The notes under the pieces: generated by a model | The model's database searches: none | What the model saw: the letters and a program-made list of their open reading frames with translations, nothing else | Told to the model about the DNA's origin: nothing | In this document: positions 61,560-64,000 of the stretch, piece after piece | How positions within the stretch are numbered: position 1 is the first letter of the stretch | How the letters are laid out: the number at the start of each line of letters is the position of its first letter | Translations under genes and position numbers: made by a program | DNA from: Enterobacteriaceae bacterium RIT714 | GTDB taxonomy: Bacteria; Pseudomonadota; Gammaproteobacteria; Enterobacterales; Enterobacteriaceae | Direction of reading: 5' to 3' | Assembly (NCBI GenBank): GCA_009668015.1 | Contig: WJYB01000004.1 | Location: 1 to 64,000, forward strand | Length of the DNA: 64,000 bases

Positions 61560-63146
61560 ATGAATCGTAGCGCGCGGCGCAAGATGCTAAGGGTGGTAGG
61601 GATCATCATGGTAGTTTCACTACCGGTGATGCTTGCGCTATGGTTTGCCCAGCTAAGAGCCGTAACGGAAACAAGCAGTCAGCTACGAACCTTTGCGCAA
61701 CTTGCTTTAGATAAAACTGAACTCGTCATTCATCAAGTTGATTTAGCCCGCGACGCGGCCAACAAATATCAGGGTGAATTGTGTACGCCGTCCCATCGAC
61801 AATATATGTTGAACGTGGTGCGCGGTCGCCTGTATGTCGCTGATTTAATTTACGCCGAAGGTCAGCAGTTTTTGTGTTCTACGGTCACGACGCCCAACCA
61901 GCCCTACGTTATCGCTGCCCCCAATTATCAACGTAAGCCCGACGTCTCTATCTATTATTTCCGCGATACGCCCTTTTTCGCTGGTTATAAAATGACATAT
62001 ATGCAGCGCGGGAATTATGTGGTGGTGGTTAATCCGCTCTCGTACAGTGAAGTCATGTCGGCAGATCATTCGCTGGAATGGGGAGTATATGACACGGTCA
62101 CCAACGCATTCTTTTCGGTCAGTCTCCAGTCCAATATTCCCTTATTACATACGCTGGTGGGAAAAGCCGATCAGCCATTTCAAAAAGATGACCGTTTTTA
62201 CACCATTGTCCAATCTACGAAACGTCCTATAGCGGCTATTGTTTCAACATCGAACGCCCGGTTTTATGAAATTCTTTATCATCAGGCGACGCTAACGCTA
62301 CCGCTGGGAATGATTTGCAGCATTATTATATTGCTGGTTTGGTCACGTACTCATCGCGAATTTAATTCCCCCGGACGTTTATTGCATCGGGCACTGAATA
62401 AACGACAGCTGTGCGTTCATTATCAACCGATTATTGATATTAAAAACAATCGCTGCGTTGGCGCTGAAGCTCTGCTTCGATGGCCAGGATTTAATGGGCA
62501 AGTGATGAGTCCCGCCGAGTTTATTCCGCTGGCGGAAAAAGAGGGGATGATCGAGCGAATCACTGATTATGTCGTCGAAGAGGTCTTTAACGATCTTGGG
62601 CATTTTTTGGGGGACAATCCGGACCTGTATATTTCCATCAATCTGTCGGCGTCCGATTTCCACTCTTCCCGTCTGATTGCCCTTATCTCTGATAAAGCCC
62701 ACCAGCACAACGTTCGGGCGCAGCAGATTAAGATCGAAGTGACGGAGCGCGGCTTCATTGATGTACCGAAAACCACGCCAGTGATTCAGGCCTTCCGCCA
62801 GGCGGGCTACGAAGTGGCTATCGACGATTTTGGCACCGGTTATTCAAACCTGCATAACCTCTATTCGCTCAACGTGGATATCCTTAAAATCGACAAATCC
62901 TTTATTGATACCCTGACGACCAATAGCACCAGCCATCTGATCGCCGAACACATCATTGAGATGGCCCAAAGCCTGCGCCTGAAAACCATTGCCGAAGGCG
63001 TGGAGACGGCGGAACAGGTGACATGGCTATTGAAGCGCGGCGTGCAATATTGTCAGGGCTGGCACTTTGCGAAAGCGATGCCACCGCAGGAATTTATGAC
63101 CTGGCAGCAGCAACCGGTTCCGGTGTTGATCCCCCGCACAAGCTAA
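61560..63146 (+). CDS. pdeC: Cyclic di-GMP phosphodiesterase PdeC (YjcC)
   Basis: Inner-membrane enzyme that hydrolyses cyclic di-GMP, favouring motility over biofilm. The ATG at 61560, after GAGG, gives 528 residues as in E. coli; an ATG at 61539 is possible. Two transmembrane helices (about 12-32 and 236-256) frame a periplasmic CSS-type domain with Cys residues in GELCTPSHR and FLCSTV, the redox-sensitive pair of E. coli PdeC. The EAL domain (about 265-510) keeps GAEALLRW, INLSASDF, IDDFGTGYSNL, LKIDKSFI and AEGVET. Its end overlaps soxS by four bases. Confidence 0.95.
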   Translation: MNRSARRKMLRVVGIIMVVSLPVMLALWFAQLRAVTETSSQLRTFAQLALDKTELVIHQVDLARDAANKYQGELCTPSHRQYMLNVVRGRLYVADLIYAEGQQFLCSTVTTPNQPYVIAAPNYQRKPDVSIYYFRDTPFFAGYKMTYMQRGNYVVVVNPLSYSEVMSADHSLEWGVYDTVTNAFFSVSLQSNIPLLHTLVGKADQPFQKDDRFYTIVQSTKRPIAAIVSTSNARFYEILYHQATLTLPLGMICSIIILLVWSRTHREFNSPGRLLHRALNKRQLCVHYQPIIDIKNNRCVGAEALLRWPGFNGQVMSPAEFIPLAEKEGMIERITDYVVEEVFNDLGHFLGDNPDLYISINLSASDFHSSRLIALISDKAHQHNVRAQQIKIEVTERGFIDVPKTTPVIQAFRQAGYEVAIDDFGTGYSNLHNLYSLNVDILKIDKSFIDTLTTNSTSHLIAEHIIEMAQSLRLKTIAEGVETAEQVTWLLKRGVQYCQGWHFAKAMPPQEFMTWQQQPVPVLIPRTS

Positions 63147-63469
63147 TTGAGCTGGTGGCGATAATCGCTGGGAGTGCGATCAAATTCGCGACGAAACACC
63201 CGGGAGAAGGTCTGCTGGGAGACATACCCCAAATCCATCGCGATATCAAAAATAGGACGCCTGGTGGTACGCAATGCCTGAGCGGCCAGCAGCAAACGGC
63301 GCTGGCGAATGTAATCCCCCAGGGTCTGATGCATCACAGTGCGGAACATTCTCTGCAGATACCATTTTGAATAACCGGACTTTTTGGCGACAACGTCAAT
63401 GTTTAACGGTTGGTCGATATGTTCATCAATCCATTCAATAAGTGTCTGAATAATTTGCTGATGTGACAT
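63143..63469 (-). CDS. soxS: Superoxide response activator SoxS
   Basis: AraC-family activator of oxidative-stress genes. It has 108 residues against 107 in E. coli, ending YRHQLN. It consists only of the two helix-turn-helix units (LNIDVVAKKSGYSKWYLQRMF and PIFDIAMDLGYVSQQTFSRVF). Transcription depends on oxidised SoxR bound at the palindrome in the soxR-soxS gap. It converges on pdeC with a four-base overlap of coding ends. Confidence 0.97.
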   Translation of the reverse strand: MSHQQIIQTLIEWIDEHIDQPLNIDVVAKKSGYSKWYLQRMFRTVMHQTLGDYIRQRRLLLAAQALRTTRRPIFDIAMDLGYVSQQTFSRVFRREFDRTPSDYRHQLN

Positions 63470-63529
63470 AAGGTTGCCCTCTTTTAATACAGCTTTCTCT
63501 GTAGATTCGTCGTTTTCTCTGCGGTGGAG

Positions 63530-63562
63530 TATAATTCCTCAAGTTAACTTGAGGTAAAGAGG
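63530..63562 (-). promoter_or_regulatory. SoxR operator and soxS promoter
   Basis: CCTCAAGTTAACTTGAGG (63537-63554) is a perfect 18-bp palindrome. On the minus strand it lies between TTTACC (-35) and TATACT (-10) with a 19-bp spacer, the overlong spacer that SoxR, a MerR-type protein, corrects by distorting DNA. It also overlaps the soxR start region. Confidence 0.95.
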
Positions 63563-63566
63563 TTTT

Positions 63567-64000
63567 ATGGAAAAGAGATTGCCCAGAATAAAAGCGCTGC
63601 TGACGCCGGGCGAAGTGGCGAAGCGAAGTGGGGTGGCGGTCTCGGCGCTGCATTTCTATGAAAGCAAAGGCTTAATTAAAAGCATCCGCAACGGGGGCAA
63701 TCAGCGGCGCTATACCCGCGATGTCCTGCGCTACGTGGCGATTATCAAAATTGCGCAACGCATCGGCATCCCGCTGGCGACCATCGGCGATGCGTTTGGC
63801 GTTCTGCCGGAAGGGCACTCGCTCAGTCCGAAAGAGTGGAAAGAGCTCTCTTCGCAATGGCGCGAAGAGCTGGATCGGCGCATTCATACGCTGGTGGCAT
63901 TGCGCGACGAGCTGGACGGATGTATTGGTTGCGGATGTCTTTCCCGCAGCGACTGCCCGCTGCGCAACCCGGGCGATAAACTGGGTGAGCAAGGAACCGG
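63567..64000 (+). CDS. soxR: Redox-sensing activator SoxR (cut by window end)
   Basis: MerR-family sensor that activates soxS when its [2Fe-2S] cluster is oxidised. The first 144 residues are present; the stop lies beyond the window, with about ten residues missing by comparison with E. coli (154). The winged helix ([20 protein letters not shown], 13-32) and the cluster ligands [12 protein letters not shown] (Cys119, 122, 124, 130) are intact. AGAGG precedes the ATG. Divergent from soxS. Confidence 0.97.
   Translation, partial: MEKRLPRIKALLTPGEVAKRSGVAVSALHFYESKGLIKSIRNGGNQRRYTRDVLRYVAIIKIAQRIGIPLATIGDAFGVLPEGHSLSPKEWKELSSQWREELDRRIHTLVALRDELDGCIGCGCLSRSDCPLRNPGDKLGEQGT

Overview
The window is a piece of chromosome from a member of the Enterobacteriaceae. 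Its order metA-aceBAK-iclR-metH-yjbB-rluF-yjbD-lysC-pgi-yjbEFGH-psiE-malGFE/malK-lamB-malM-ubiCA-plsB-dgkA-lexA-dinF-yjbJ-zur-dusA-pspG-qorA-dnaB-alr-tyrB-aphA-yjbR-uvrA-ssb-yjcB-pdeC-soxS-soxR follows the region of the E. coli K-12 map that runs from metA to soxR, and most proteins are near-identical in length to the E. coli ones. Additions and losses relative to K-12 (panS, a cupin gene, a TraF_2-family gene, an extra diguanylate cyclase; no pepE, no yjbQ) and the local repeat families suggest Enterobacter, Lelliottia, Leclercia or a close relative; the sequence alone does not fix the species.

Layout. 1-11 kb: methionine entry (metA with MetJ boxes), the glyoxylate bypass operon aceBAK with its repressor gene iclR, and cobalamin-dependent metH. 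11-19 kb: a phosphate transporter-like gene, a HI1419/HI1420-type toxin-antitoxin pair where K-12 has pepE, rluF/yjbD, the transporter panS, lysC and pgi. The lysC leader lacks the lysine riboswitch aptamer. 19-24 kb: the yjbEFGH exopolysaccharide operon and psiE. 24-32 kb: the divergent maltose regulon. 32-40 kb: ubiquinone (ubiCA), phospholipid (plsB, dgkA), SOS (lexA, dinF), stress (yjbJ) and zinc (zur) genes. 40-47 kb: a cupin, an outer-membrane-like protein, dusA, the sigma54-dependent pspG, qorA, dnaB and alr. 52-64 kb: tyrB, aphA, yjbR, uvrA/ssb with a shared SOS box, yjcB, a GGDEF/EAL pair and the soxRS switch, with soxR cut by the window end.

The most unusual part is about 5.1 kb between alr and tyrB (47.2-52.3 kb), which are adjacent in K-12. 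It holds a probable six-gene minus-strand operon: two DUF2589-like paralogues, a T4-type lysozyme with no export signal, an exported barnase-fold protein that has lost its catalytic acid and base, and two small multi-pass membrane proteins that could be holins. A convergent LuxR/NarL-type regulator and a serine-hydrolase gene with a lipase-like nucleophile elbow flank it. The set looks like a lysis or holin-mediated release module with unknown cargo; this is inference from gene content.

Intergenic repeats are frequent: GC-rich palindromes built on CCCTCTCCC/GGGAGAGGG (about eight copies, including the malE-malF gap and the aceK ribosome binding site), two ERIC copies, and a 113-bp hairpin repeat found inside two operons (aceB-aceA and malF-malG). 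No rRNA, tRNA, CRISPR array or insertion sequence was seen.
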